Assembly (NCBI GenBank): GCA_026874595.1
Contig: CM049309.1
Span: 6,964,576-7,028,575 of the forward strand
DNA: 64,000 bases
Direction: 5' to 3'
Source of the DNA: Sipunculus nudus
Taxonomy: Eukaryota > Annelida > Sipuncula > Golfingiida > Sipunculidae
Shown: positions 38,007 through 49,400 of the stretch, in pieces
Numbering within the stretch: the first letter of the stretch is position 1
Layout of the letters: each line of letters starts with the position of its first letter
The notes under the pieces: generated by a model
What the model was told of the DNA's origin: nothing
Databases searched by the model: none
What the model saw: only the letters and a program-made list of their open reading frames with translations
Program-made: the position numbers and the translations under genes

Positions 38007-38350
38007 ACGGCTTTTGTAGCTCAGGGGTAGAGCACAGTACCTGAGCCAGGAAATTGTGAGTCAAAATCTCAGCTGAGGCTGTGAGATATATGTTACGTTT
38101 GGCTCCCACCCAGGGTTAGCGATCTGCAGGCTTAATGGGAAGGCCATGCCCAACGGCTTGTTTCACTCACAAACGAGTTCACCCATTTGGGGTTCCTCAG
38201 TGGTATGACCCAGATGATTACACTCCCATGACCTGCAGGTGCAGTTATCACTGGGCCTGGTTAACACCAGGATGAGAGGAAGCATGTGATACTGCCGAGT
38301 CATGGAGTCTGAAAGTGGAATGGAATTCTGCAGATGTACATATACTTAGT
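38007..38350 (+). mobile_element. tRNA-derived SINE family S1, copy 2
   Basis: tRNA-like head with A box TGTAGCTCAGGGGTAGAGC and B-box remnant TGAGTCAAAATCTCAGC. The body is collinear with copy 1: TTTCACTCACAAACGAG, GGGGTTCCTCA, ATGACCCAG, TGATACTGCC, GGAATGGAATTCTG and TACATATACTTAG. The 3' tail directly abuts the TTAA of a MITE. Confidence 0.85.
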
Positions 38351-38810
38351 TAAAGGTGCCCATTCACCTACCTTTTGAAAAAGAATTTATGTGATTTCTG
38401 GGCACCTCTGTATATATATTAATGATCTAAGGGTAATTTTGGATGTGAAAATTTGTATAACGCCTTTCCAAAGGATGAATGAACTTGTTTATCAACATGT
38501 TTGTAAAAACAGCAATGTTGTCTAGAGGGAAAAACATATTACCTAAGGTGTTAGGTTACATTTATTTGGAGGTAGAAAGGTCACTTGTTGCAAAATGCCA
38601 TATTCAAAGCTCCAGCTTATCTGACTTGCTACCAGATGCCCTTGTTGAATTTGTTTTGATTATTTTGGCTGGCCCCCACATATAATAAACATGTTGATAT
38701 TAACAAAACAAGCAGCCTGTAATATCCACGTTTTCTGGCCTATCTTTATAAAAGCTCAAAGAGATTACCTATAGCTTATAAAGGGCAGATAGGTGATTGG
38801 GCCCCTTTAA
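38350..38810 (-). mobile_element. TTAA MITE, copy 6 (both ends intact)
   Basis: 461 bp. Plus-strand left end TTAA|AGGTGCCCATTCACC; right end GGTGATTGGGCCCCT|TTAA. The two ends form an inverted repeat of about 19 bp with few mismatches, and each is flanked by TTAA. TTAA target duplication with short inverted repeats is characteristic of piggyBac-type elements, so this is probably a piggyBac-like MITE. It inserted into a TTAA at the tail of SINE S1 copy 2. Confidence 0.85.
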
Positions 38811-39470
38811 GCTAGCAGTGAAAAATGGAGGTGTTTACCTCCAACAAAAAATGTTTTTAAAAAATGAGCGATACCCTGGTACTGTAATTCTTTAATACAG
38901 TTAATGACTTCTGGATGATTCCAAGCCTTTTGCAGGTAGCTTTTCTCTAAATAACCGGCTGCTAAAAGATGGCTGGACCAGACCAGAGCCAGACCACTCT
39001 CATATGCACCTCTAGTCATATGACCACGTTATAACTCCTAGAATTATACAAAGCTGTCAACCTAAAATGTAACTTTCCTAGGTTATTTACATTAGTATTT
39101 AAACCAAACTAAAATAATTTTTAAATATTCACACACCTGACCTAGCTGTTATCTTTCATTTAAATTTGTAAAACCACTAGCAGACACACACACACACAAC
39201 TTAAAACAATAATGTTCATTTTGTGGAGGTTAATAATCCTGTATTGTGGTGATTACGCATGTAAGCACACAAGCACTATTTGTACATTCAAAATGAAATA
39301 AACCTGTTTGAACCCCTGTTATCTAGACAATAAAATGTAGTGTATCACTGGCTTTACACTGCTATTTCAGGCTCTGACTGAATGTGGGTGTGTTAGTAGG
39401 TTTTACTGTACTATCTTCTTAACAGTCCACTGGGTTTAATTAAATTAATTTGCTGCTCTCTTAATTACAG
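38811..39470. other. Intron end before the 39471 exon
   Basis: Non-coding, with a short (CA)n at about 39185-39198. The acceptor is CTCTTAATTACAG at 39470. Confidence 0.55.
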
Positions 39471-39623
39471 TCTGGGCGGGATTCTAAAGCCGGCAAGCCT
39501 GGCACTGGAAACAAACGACCAGCCACGAGGGAAAAAACACCCCCAACAAGTGGGCCACAGAGTCCGATGCCAGACGCTGACCCCATCCTCGATGAAAAAT
39601 ACGGGGATAAACTTTATACGCAG
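39471..39623 (+). CDS. Penultimate coding exon of the unidentified gene (51 codons)
   Basis: Exactly 153 bp (51 codons, phase 0 to 0) between TTAATTACAG and CAG|GTCAGT. The first two thirds are Pro/Thr/Lys-rich and probably disordered (SGRDSKAGKPGTGNKRPATR, then EKTPPTSGPQSP). It ends DADPILDEKYGDKLYTQ, the start of an ordered-looking segment that continues in the next exon. GC content is clearly higher than in the flanking introns, as expected for an exon. There is no match to a family I can name. Confidence 0.72.
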
Positions 39624-40062
39624 GTCAGTTGTTCCTCGAAACCCCAGTGACTCCAATTCAAAGGTTGATTGTGATCAGGTCTTCCCCAAATTAATTATCA
39701 TTTAATGTTTTGTTTAACAAAAGAAAGCTTTAAAAAACAATATAATGACAGAAATAAAATTCAGTAAACTGTCATTAATTAACAGTTTTAATTAGTTTTG
39801 ACATTTGAAACCTGCTGCAAAGATTATGTTTAATTTAGATGTAATGAAAGCTGGATTAATTGCTTAAAATGTGGTTTTATTGCCATTCTTTAAGCAAGTT
39901 GTAATAGGTTTTAAAATAATAATGTTCCTCATTAAATGCTTCAATATTACAAATCTGTATGAAGCTGATGTTAAGTATTATTTTCTTAATATTAATTTTT
40001 TATGGATCATTATTATAGATTATTTCCTGAGAGTGATCATTAAATATCATCTTATTTTTCAG

Positions 40063-40161
40063 ACCTATATGCTGGTTACTAAAATGGTTGACAAGATGAC
40101 ATCTGTGTTTGAGACGATTCAGCAAGCAGAAGGAGGCCCCAAACTGCCAAAGCTCTACTAG
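40063..40161 (+). CDS. Last coding exon: amphipathic helical C-terminus (32 codons + stop)
   Basis: After TTATTTTTCAG the frame encodes TYMLVTKMVDKMTSVFETIQ and ends GGPKLPKLY with TAG at 40159. With the end of the previous exon, KYGDKLYTQ joined to this helix, the spacing of Leu/Val/Met/Phe suggests an amphipathic or coiled-coil helix of about 25 residues closing the protein. The three exons give a 114-residue C-terminal part: basic linker, Pro/Thr/Ser linker, terminal helix. This layout occurs in many adaptor, ciliary and nuclear proteins, so it does not identify the gene. Confidence 0.72.
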   Translation, partial: TYMLVTKMVDKMTSVFETIQQAEGGPKLPKLY

Positions 40162-40281
40162 TAGACAGTGCTGCCCCCTGGGATGCAGTGCCTGTGACCT
40201 TTGTTTTCACGTTTTCCCTTTCCCTCAGACATCAACATTTCAGTGGTACCATCAGAGTATTAATATTCACCATCACATCAG

Positions 40282-40287
40282 AATAAA
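40282..40287 (+). terminator. Probable polyadenylation signal
   Basis: AATAAA 121 bases after the TAG of the last exon, followed by A-rich and then T-rich sequence. It is the nearest canonical signal. Further 3' UTR up to about 40850 is possible (ATTAAA near 40385). Confidence 0.55.
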
Positions 40288-41037
40288 ATAAAATCAATAA
40301 TATCATCAGCTACTGTAAAATCAAGAGATATTGTTCTAATATTAAATATCCATGTTTCAGTTGGTTTCAGCATCACAGAAGCATTAAAAATTTAATATCA
40401 TCTTTATACAATAGAATCTTTCAGATGGGTTATTTGATTTAAACTGAGTTATGTAATAATTGTTCATTTTCTGGTAATTAATTTTCTGCTGTCTGCGGTA
40501 TTTATGTCCCTTCTTCTATCTTTTAGTATTGAACATACACACATATATTATCTACTCATCTTGGAGTGATATTATCTAGCATGCTTTATTATTGATCAAT
40601 TTTGACAGAGAAATATTGATGTTACACTTTCACCAAGAGCGATGTTTAGTTCAAGCTCCAGTGTTATTTACTGTATATACCTGTGCAGTATTATTGCTAC
40701 ACCTTTTGTTTATCACATTTGATGACCACTAAGGTTGTGCTGTCTTTCCATGTGAGTACAACTGTGGTCACAGGTGTTTGGACCAAACTATGTATTTGTT
40801 GAAATATTAAAATACACCTTACAGTTTATTTCATCTGCTAAGGAGGTTGTGTTTTCACTCATGTTCAGTTGTTTGTTAGTCTGTTAGGAGAATTGTGTAA
40901 ACTCTGCTGAACCAGAGCAGAGTTCATACCTCAACCAAGGCATTACAATCGGATTGGTTCAGACTCATTAACTGGATCTGAACAAATATTAAATAGATTC
41001 TTCCCTGGCACATGTCAGACACCCACACAGGGTTTCA
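40288..41037. other. 3' flank, nothing further recognised
   Basis: AT-rich sequence after the polyadenylation signal. 40860-41035 has a weak repeat-like look (GTTTGTTAGTCTGTTAGGAG) but no clear second copy. Confidence 0.45.
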
Positions 41038-41521
41038 TTAAAGGGACCAAATCACCTATATGGCCTCTATAAACTAAAGGTAATCCCTTGGAGCTTTTAT
41101 AAAAATAGGCCAGAAAACATTGATATCAATGGAGACAGGCTTCTTGGTTTGTTTATATCAACATTTTTATTATATGTGGGGGCCCGCAAGAATAATCTAA
41201 CTTAATTCAACAAAGGCATCTAGCGACAAGTCCGATAACCCAGAGCTTTGCAAATGGCGTTTTGCAACATATGACCTTTCTACCTCCTCATACATGCAAC
41301 CCACCACCTTAGGTTACATGTTTTCCCCGTTTGTCAACATTGCTATGTTTACAAACATGTTGTTTACAAACATGTTGTTGATAAACAATTCACACATCCT
41401 TCACGGAGGCGTTATAAAAACTTTACAACACCAAACTTACCCTTGCATCATTAATTTAAAGACAGAGGAAGCCAGAAATCAAAAATTCTTTTTCAAAAGA
41501 TAAGTGAATGGGCACCTTTAA
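41038..41521 (+). mobile_element. TTAA MITE, copy 7 (both ends intact)
   Basis: 484 bp from TTAA|AGGGACCAAATCACC to GTGAATGGGCACCT|TTAA. Internal landmarks are complete: AAAATAGGCCAGAAAAC, GGGGGCCCGC, AATAATC, GCATCTAGCGACAAG, AACCCAGAGCTTTG, TTTTGCAAC, ACCACCTTAGGTTACATG, TTTGTCAACATTGC. Two near-identical 18-bp units (GTTTACAAACATGTT) sit side by side at about 41347-41380. A good reference copy of the family. Confidence 0.87.
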
Positions 41522-41539
41522 AGAAAGTTCCATGATTTT

Positions 41540-41645
41540 GTTTAATCATGCTAACAAACAAACAGACTAACAAACAGACACAAATGAAAACATAACCACC
41601 TACACAGAAGTAAATGAAAACATAACCACCTACACAGAGGTAATT
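41540..41645 (+). repeat. Repeat 3' end with a 30-bp tandem duplication
   Basis: ACAAACAAACAGACTAACAAACAGACAC followed by a 30-bp unit (AAATGAAAACATAACCACC-TACACAGA-G) present twice in tandem and a terminal GGTAATTA. The CAAACA and 'ACAGAGG then TAATTA' ending resembles that of R3, so both may be tails of one common element type. Confidence 0.55.
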
Positions 41646-43472
41646 ATTTTTTTTTTACTTATGCAGTCAAAGGTGCTGGACTGACTTTTTATGTACACAT
41701 GGTGTTCCAAATTTTCAAATAATTTAGGTCAGTACAAACTTTATACTGTGCTTGCTTCATAATTTCAAACCCTGTTAATTTAATATAAAACCAAAATGGC
41801 TGCTTTATGCCAACCAAGTTTGCATACATTTTTTATGGCTGGTCTGCAGGCTTTTTTGCTAGATTTATGATGCATTAATATTTGTACATCAATTTACTAC
41901 AGGCCTTGGAAGTAATATGGGACATCATGTGATGTTAATGAACAATCAGAGTAATTAAGTCTGTCTTTAGGAATGGAAAGTCGCTTACAGATAATTAATG
42001 GACATCATATTTGTTGAAAGAGGTCATCAGGTCAAGCTACATCTGTAATTGTAATTGCCTGATATAAGTCAAAGTCTGAGAGACATGTGACATACATGTT
42101 ATACAACTAATGATATACATCCATCTAGTATTCTTTGTTTTCAATATATACAAGCATGGTATATTAACAGGATCATTTCATATTTGTTATTAAATACTGG
42201 TATTTTGTACAACTTCATATGTGATATTTCACTTTTGTTGAATATTCCATATATTTTTCTGGGAATGGCATCAAAAGAATTCCATACAGCGTTTCCATGT
42301 TATAATTTTATTTCACATTTGTTAAATATTCCATCCAGTTTTTAATAGGTAATAAATTCTTTTTCTAAAATAAATATTTTGTGTTTAATGTATTTTATAT
42401 GAGACCGACAGCTTGAATGTTTCACTGTATGTAAAAAAAATGTGCGAAATAGTGTGACAGTCCAGTTTATTTATCATGTGACACTAACCAGCCCAGTTAT
42501 CTTTTTCAGTTCAGTGTCATTGTGTATGCAGAACACATCACAGTACTGATAAATAATATATTTTTATGGTGCTGAGAAAACACAAGTTTTCGTAAATAGG
42601 GACGACTTTCTTGAAGTGTGTACACCCCAGGGGGATTAGCACTGAAAAATGCAGCATATATGCCAAGGTGTCACAAAATACAGCTTTTGCCCTCTTTGCC
42701 TTGGTTTTCAAACCAGCATCTTTTGTGTATTCTTTGTCCATCGGCTCTCATCTGGTCCCCATCACTGATTCCTCTCACTCGAACCGATGCTGCAAAAAGT
42801 TGGATGTACTGATGAGCTGGGTTCAAGTGATTTTCTGGTAATTGGTATGATTACTTCAAGGGTGCTCGGTGGATGTGAAATAGCGTTACTCGCTGATCCC
42901 TAGAGGTCTGACACTAAGAGGTGGATTATATCCTTGTCAGCAGAAATACTAAGTGTGGGACGTGGGATCTGATGGTTTGGCTGCATTTGACTATAGAGCT
43001 TAATGCCACTTGTTTGATACCTATCTGATCCTTGAAGATAAAACAGTTGGATTTCTAAGATTTGTCACTACAGCTTAACTATGAGCCCTGAACAGGTCTA
43101 CCAAATCACTCTTTATAAGAGTCATTCTTTTATTTGAAGATTTACTGGAAATAATGCTTAACAATTTTTATTTCACTCCTTTTTTTCAACTGCAGTCGTA
43201 TTCTATCAAAGTATTATTGAAACTCTAGTGAGAACATCAAAGGAACTCGCAGTTTTTCTGTGTTCAGGCAACCAGCATATATTGCATAATGTTCAAAAAT
43301 GCCTTCATCTTCATATATATCAGAGACGGATCATTTTTTTCCAACTTTTGCAACTATATATATTTATGTGTTGTATGAGAACCACATCTTTATTCAACCT
43401 TTGATAAATAGAATTGATAGATGAACAGTGTTGTTGCTGATTTTACTCCTTTTTTTTCAAAGCAGGCGGCTT
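41646..43472. other. Intergenic, nothing recognised
   Basis: AT-rich. The stretch 42600-43000 is more complex but has only short frames without splice context. Confidence 0.5.
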
Positions 43473-46400
43473 CTTTTTTTTAGCTCAGCTGACTGAAAGT
43501 CATCTGAGCTATAGCGATCACCCTTCGTCCCTCATCCGTCCGGCTGTCCGGCCTTCCGGCCGTCTGTTAACAGGGCACAAATCATAACCGCTGGACCTAG
43601 AATCTTCTCACTTGATATCCAGGGAGGTCCATGAAATATCTCCTTGAAAACCTGAAATTAGGTCTCTGTTACCCATATCCTTCGAGCTATGGCGCTCCAA
43701 AGTACCCCGCAGAATAATGCAAAATTTGATACAAAAGCTCAAGTATCTGAATAACCACTGCATTGATCACCATGATTCTTTGCATGAATATTGATCATGG
43801 GATGTTCAATCACTTCCTGCAGACTGGTGGTGCCACCTGTATTTTTTTCCAATTTTTTTCGAATTTTTTTCTCTTTTTTCCAGATCTGCAATTAAACTGT
43901 CATCTGTTAACAGGGCACAAATCGTAACCACTGGACTTGGAATCTTAAAACTTAACATCCAGGGAGGTCTATGAAAAATCTCCTTGAAAACGTGAAATTA
44001 GGTCTCTGTTACCCATATCCTTAGAGCTATGGCGCTCCAAAGTACCCCCCAGAATAATGCAAAATTTGATACAAAAGCTCAAGTATCTGAATAACTACTG
44101 CATTGATCACCATGATTCTTTGCATGAATATTGATCATGGGATGTTCTATCACTTCCTGCAGACTGGTGGTGCCACCTGTATTTTTTCCAATTTTTTTCT
44201 CTTTTTTTCAGATCTGCAATGAAACTGTCATCTGTTAACAGGGCATAAATCGTAACCACTGGACCTGGAATCTTCAAACTTAAAAAAACCAGGGAGGTCT
44301 ATGAAAAATCTCCTTGAAAACGTGAAATCAGGTTTCTGTTACCCATATCCTTTGAGCTATGGCACTCCGAAATACCCCCAAGAATAATGCAAAATTTGAT
44401 ACAAAAGCTCAAGTATCTGAATAACTACTACATTGATCACCATGATTCTTTGCATGAATATTGATCATGGGATGTTCCATCACTTCCTGCAGACTGGTGG
44501 CGCCTTCTATATTTTTTCCAATTTTTTCGAATTTTTTCTCTTTTTTCAGATCTGCAATGAAACTGTCATCTGTTAACAGGGCACAAATCTTAACCACTGG
44601 ACCTGTAATCTTCAAACTTAATATGCAGCGAGGTCCATGAAAAATCTCCTTGAAAACTTGAAATTAGGTCTCTGTTACCCATATCCTTCGAGCTATGGTG
44701 CTCCAAAGTACCCCCCAGAATAATGCAAAATTTGATACAAAAGCTCAAGTATCTGAATAACTACTGCATTGATCACCATGATTTTTTGCATGAATATTGA
44801 TCATGGGATGTTCCATCACTTCCTGCAGACTGGTGGCGCCACCTGTATTTTTTCCAATTTTTTCGAATTTTGTTCTCTTTTTTTCAGATCTGCAATGAAA
44901 CTGTCATCTGTTAACAGGGCACAAATCTTAACCACTGGACCTGGAATCTTCAAACTTAATATCCAGGGAGATCCATGAAAAATCTCAGTGAAAACATGAA
45001 ATTAGGTCTCTGTTACCCATATCCTTGGAGCTATGGGGCTCCAAAGTACCCCCCCAGAATAATGCAAAATTTGATACAAAAGCTCAAGTATCTGAATAAC
45101 TACTGCATTGAACACCATGATTCTTTGCATGAATATTGATCATGGGATGTTCCATTACTTTCTGTAGACTGGTGGTGCCACCTATTTTTTCAAAATTTTT
45201 ACGAATTTTTTTCTCTTTTTTACAGACCTGCAATGAAACTGTCATCTGTTAGCAGGGCACAAATCGTAACCACTGGACCTGGAATCTTCAAACGTAAAAT
45301 CCAGGGAGGTCCATGAAAAATCTCCTTGAAAACCTGAAATTAGGTCTCTGTTACCCATATCCTTGGAGCTATGGGGCTCCGAAGTACCCCCCCCCCCCCA
45401 AATAATGCAAAATTTGATACAAAAGCTCAAGTATCTGAATAATTACTGCATTGATCACCATGATTCTTTGCATGAATATTGATCATGGGATGTTCCATCA
45501 CTTTCTGTAGACTGGTGGTGCCACCTATATTTTTTTCCAATTTTTACGAATTTTTTTCTCTTTTTTTTCAGACCTGCAATGAAACTCATCTGTTAACAGG
45601 GCACAAATCGTAACCACTGGACCTGGAATCTTAAAACTTAACATCCAGGGAGGTCTATGAAAAATCTCCTTGAAAACGTGAAATTAGGTCTCTGTTACCC
45701 ATATCCTTAGAGCTATGGCGCTCCAAAGTACCCCCCAGAATAATGCAAAATTTGATACAAAAGCTCAAGTATCTGAATAACTACTGCATTGATCACCATG
45801 ATTCTTTGCATGAATATTGATCATGGGATGTTCCATCACTTCCTGCAGACTGGTGGCGCCTTCTGTATTTTTTCCAATTTTTTCGAATTTTTTTCTCTTT
45901 TTTCAGATCTGCAATGAAACTGTCATCTGTTAACAGGGCACAAATCTTAACCACTGGACCTGTAATCTTCAAACTTGATATGCAGCGAGGTCCATGAAAA
46001 ATCTCCTTGAAAACTTGAAATTAGGTCTCTGTTACCCATATCCTTCGAGCTATGGTGCTACGAAGTCCCCCCCAGAATAATGCAAAATTTGATACAAAAG
46101 CTCAAGTATCTGAATAACTACTGCATTGAACACCATGATTCTTTGCATGAATATTGATCATGGGATGTTCCATAACTTTCTGTAGACTGGTGGTGCCACC
46201 TATTTTTTCAAAATTTTTACGAATTTTTTTCTCTTTTTTTCAGACCTGCAATGAAACTGTCATCTGTTAGCAGGGCACAAATTGTAACCACTGGACCTGG
46301 AATCTTCAAACGTAAACTCCAGGGAGGTCCATGAAAAATCTCCTTGAAAACGTGAAATTAGGTCTCTGTTACCCATATCCTTGGAGCTATGGGGCTCCAA

Positions 46401-49400
46401 AGTACCCCCCCCCCCCAGAATAATGCAAAATTTGATACAAAAGCTCAAGTATCTGAATAATTACTGCATTGATCACCATGATTCTTTGCATGAATATTGA
46501 TCATGGGATGTTCCATCACTTTCTGTAGACTGGTGGTGCCACCTATATTTTTTCCAATTTTTACGAATTTTTTTCTCTTTTTTTTTCAGACCTGCAATGA
46601 AACTCATCTGTTAACAGGGCACAAATAGTAACCACTGGACCTGGAATCTTCAAACTTAACATCCAGGGAGGTCTATGAAAAATCTCCTCGAAAACATGAA
46701 ATTAGGTCTCTGTTACCCATATCCTTCGAGCTATGGTGCTCCGAAGTACCCCCCCAGAATAATGCAAAATTTGATACAAAAGCTCAAGTATCTGAATAAC
46801 TACTGCATTGAACACCATGATTCTTTGCATGAATATTGATCATGGGATGTTCCATTACTTTCTTTAGACTGGTGGTGCCACCTATTTTTTCAAAATTTTT
46901 ACGAATTTTTTTCTCTTTTTTTTCAGACCTGCAATGAAACTGTCATCTGTTAGCAGGGCACAAATTGTAACCACTGGACCTGGAATCTTCAAACGTAAAA
47001 TCCAGGGAGGTCGATGAAAAATCTCCTAGAAAACCTGAAATCAGGTCTCTGTTACCCATATCCTTGGTGCTATGGGGCTCCGAAGTACCCCCCCCCCAGA
47101 ATAATGCAAAATTTGATACAAAAGCTCAAGTATCTGAATAATTACTGCATTGATCACCATGATTCTTTGCATGAATATTGATCATGGGATGTTCCATCAC
47201 TTTCTGTAGACTGGTGGTGCCACCTATATTTTTTCCAATTTTTACCAATTTTTTTCTCTTTTTTTTCAGACCTGCAATGAAACTGTCATCTGTTAACAGG
47301 GCACAAATTGTAACCACTGGACCTGGAATCTTCAAACGTAATATCCAGGGAGGTTCATGAAAAATCTCCTTGAAAACCTGAAATTAGGTCTCTGTTACCC
47401 ATATCCTTGGAGCTATTGGGCTCCGAAGTACCCCCCAGAATAATGCAAAATTTGATACAAAAGCTCAAGTATCTGAATAACTACTGCATTGAACACCATG
47501 ATTCTTTGCATGAATATTGATCATGGGATGTTCCATTACTTTCTGTAGACTGGTGGTGCCACCTATTTTTTTTAAATTTTTACGAATTTTTTTCTCTTTT
47601 TTTCAGACCTGCAATGAAACTGTCATCTTTTAGCAGGGCGCAAATCGTAACCACTGGACCTGGAATCTTCAAACGAAAAATCCTGGGAGGTCCATGAAAA
47701 ATCTCCTTGAAAACCTGAAATAAGGTCTCTGTTACCCATATCCTTGGAGCTATGGGGCTCCGAAGTACCCCCCCCCCCCCCCAGAATAATGCAAAATTTG
47801 ATACAAAAGCTCAAGTATCTGAATAATAAATGCATAGATCACCATGATTCTTTGCATGAATATTGATCATGGGATGTTCCATCTCTTTCTGTAGACTGGT
47901 GGTGCCACCTATATTTTTTCCAATTTTTACCAATTTTTTTCTCTTTTTTTTCAGACCTGCAATGAAACTGTCATCTGTTAACAGGGCACAAATCGTAACC
48001 ACTGGACCTGGAATCTTCAAACGTAATATCCAGGGAGGTTCATGAAAAATCTCCTTGAAGACCTGAAATTAGGTCTCTGTTACCCATATCCTTGGAGCTA
48101 TGGGGCTCCGAAGTACCCCCCCAGAATAATGCAAAATTTGATACAAAAGCTCAAGTATCTGAATAATTACTGCATTGATCACCATGATTCTTTGCATGAA
48201 TATTGATCATGGGATGTTCCATCACTTTCTGTAGACTGGTGGTGCCACCTATATTTTTTCCAATTTTTACCAATTTTTTTCTCTTTTTTTTCAGACCTGC
48301 AATGAAACTGTCATCTGTTAACAGGGGACAAATCGTAACCACTGGACCTGGAATCTTCAAACGTAATATCCAGGGAGGTCCATGAAAAATCTCCTGGAAA
48401 ACGTGAAATTGGGTCTCTGTTACCCATATCCTTGGAGCTATGGGGCTCCGAAGTACCCCCCCCCCCCAGAATAATGCAAAATTTGATACAAAAGCTCAAG
48501 TATCTGAATAATTACTGCATTGATCACCATGATTCTTTGCATGAATATTGATCATGGGATGTTCCATCACTTTCTGTAGACTGGTGGTGCCACCTATATT
48601 TTTTTCCAATTTTTACGAATTTTTTTCTCTTTTTTTTTCAGACCTGCAATGAAACTCATCTGTTAACAGGGCACAAATCGTAACCACTGGACCTGGAATC
48701 TTCAAACTTAACATCCAGGGAGGTCTATCAAAAATCTCCTCGAAAACGTGAAATTAGGTCTCTGTTACCCATATCCTTCGAGCTATGGTGCTCCGAAGTA
48801 CCCCCCCAGAATAATGCAAAATTTGATACAAAAGCTCAAGTATCTAAATAACTACTGCATTGAACACCATGATTCTTTGCATGAATATTGATCATGGGAT
48901 GTTCCATTACTTTCTTTAGACTGGTGGTGCCACCTATTTTTTCAAAATTTTTACGAATTTTTTTCTCTTTTTTTCAGACCTGCAATGAAACTGTCATCTG
49001 TTAGCAGGGCACAAATTGTAACCACTGGACCTGGAATCTTCAAAAGTAAAATCCAGGGAGGTCCATGAAAAATCTCCTAGAAAACCTGAAATCAGGTCTC
49101 TGTTACCTATATCCTTGGTGCTATGGGGCTCCGAAGTACCCCCCCCCCCCCCCAGAATAATGCAAAATTTGATACAAAAGCTCAAGTATCTGAATAATTA
49201 CTGCATTGATCACCATGATTCTTTGCATGAATATTGATCATGGGATGTTCCATCACTTTCTGTAGACTGGTGGTGCCACCTATATTTTTTCCAATTTTTA
49301 CCAATTTTTTTCTCTTTTTTTTCAGACCTGCAATGAAACTGTCATCTGTTAACAGGGCACAAATTGTAACCACTGGACCTGGAATCTTCAAACATAATAT

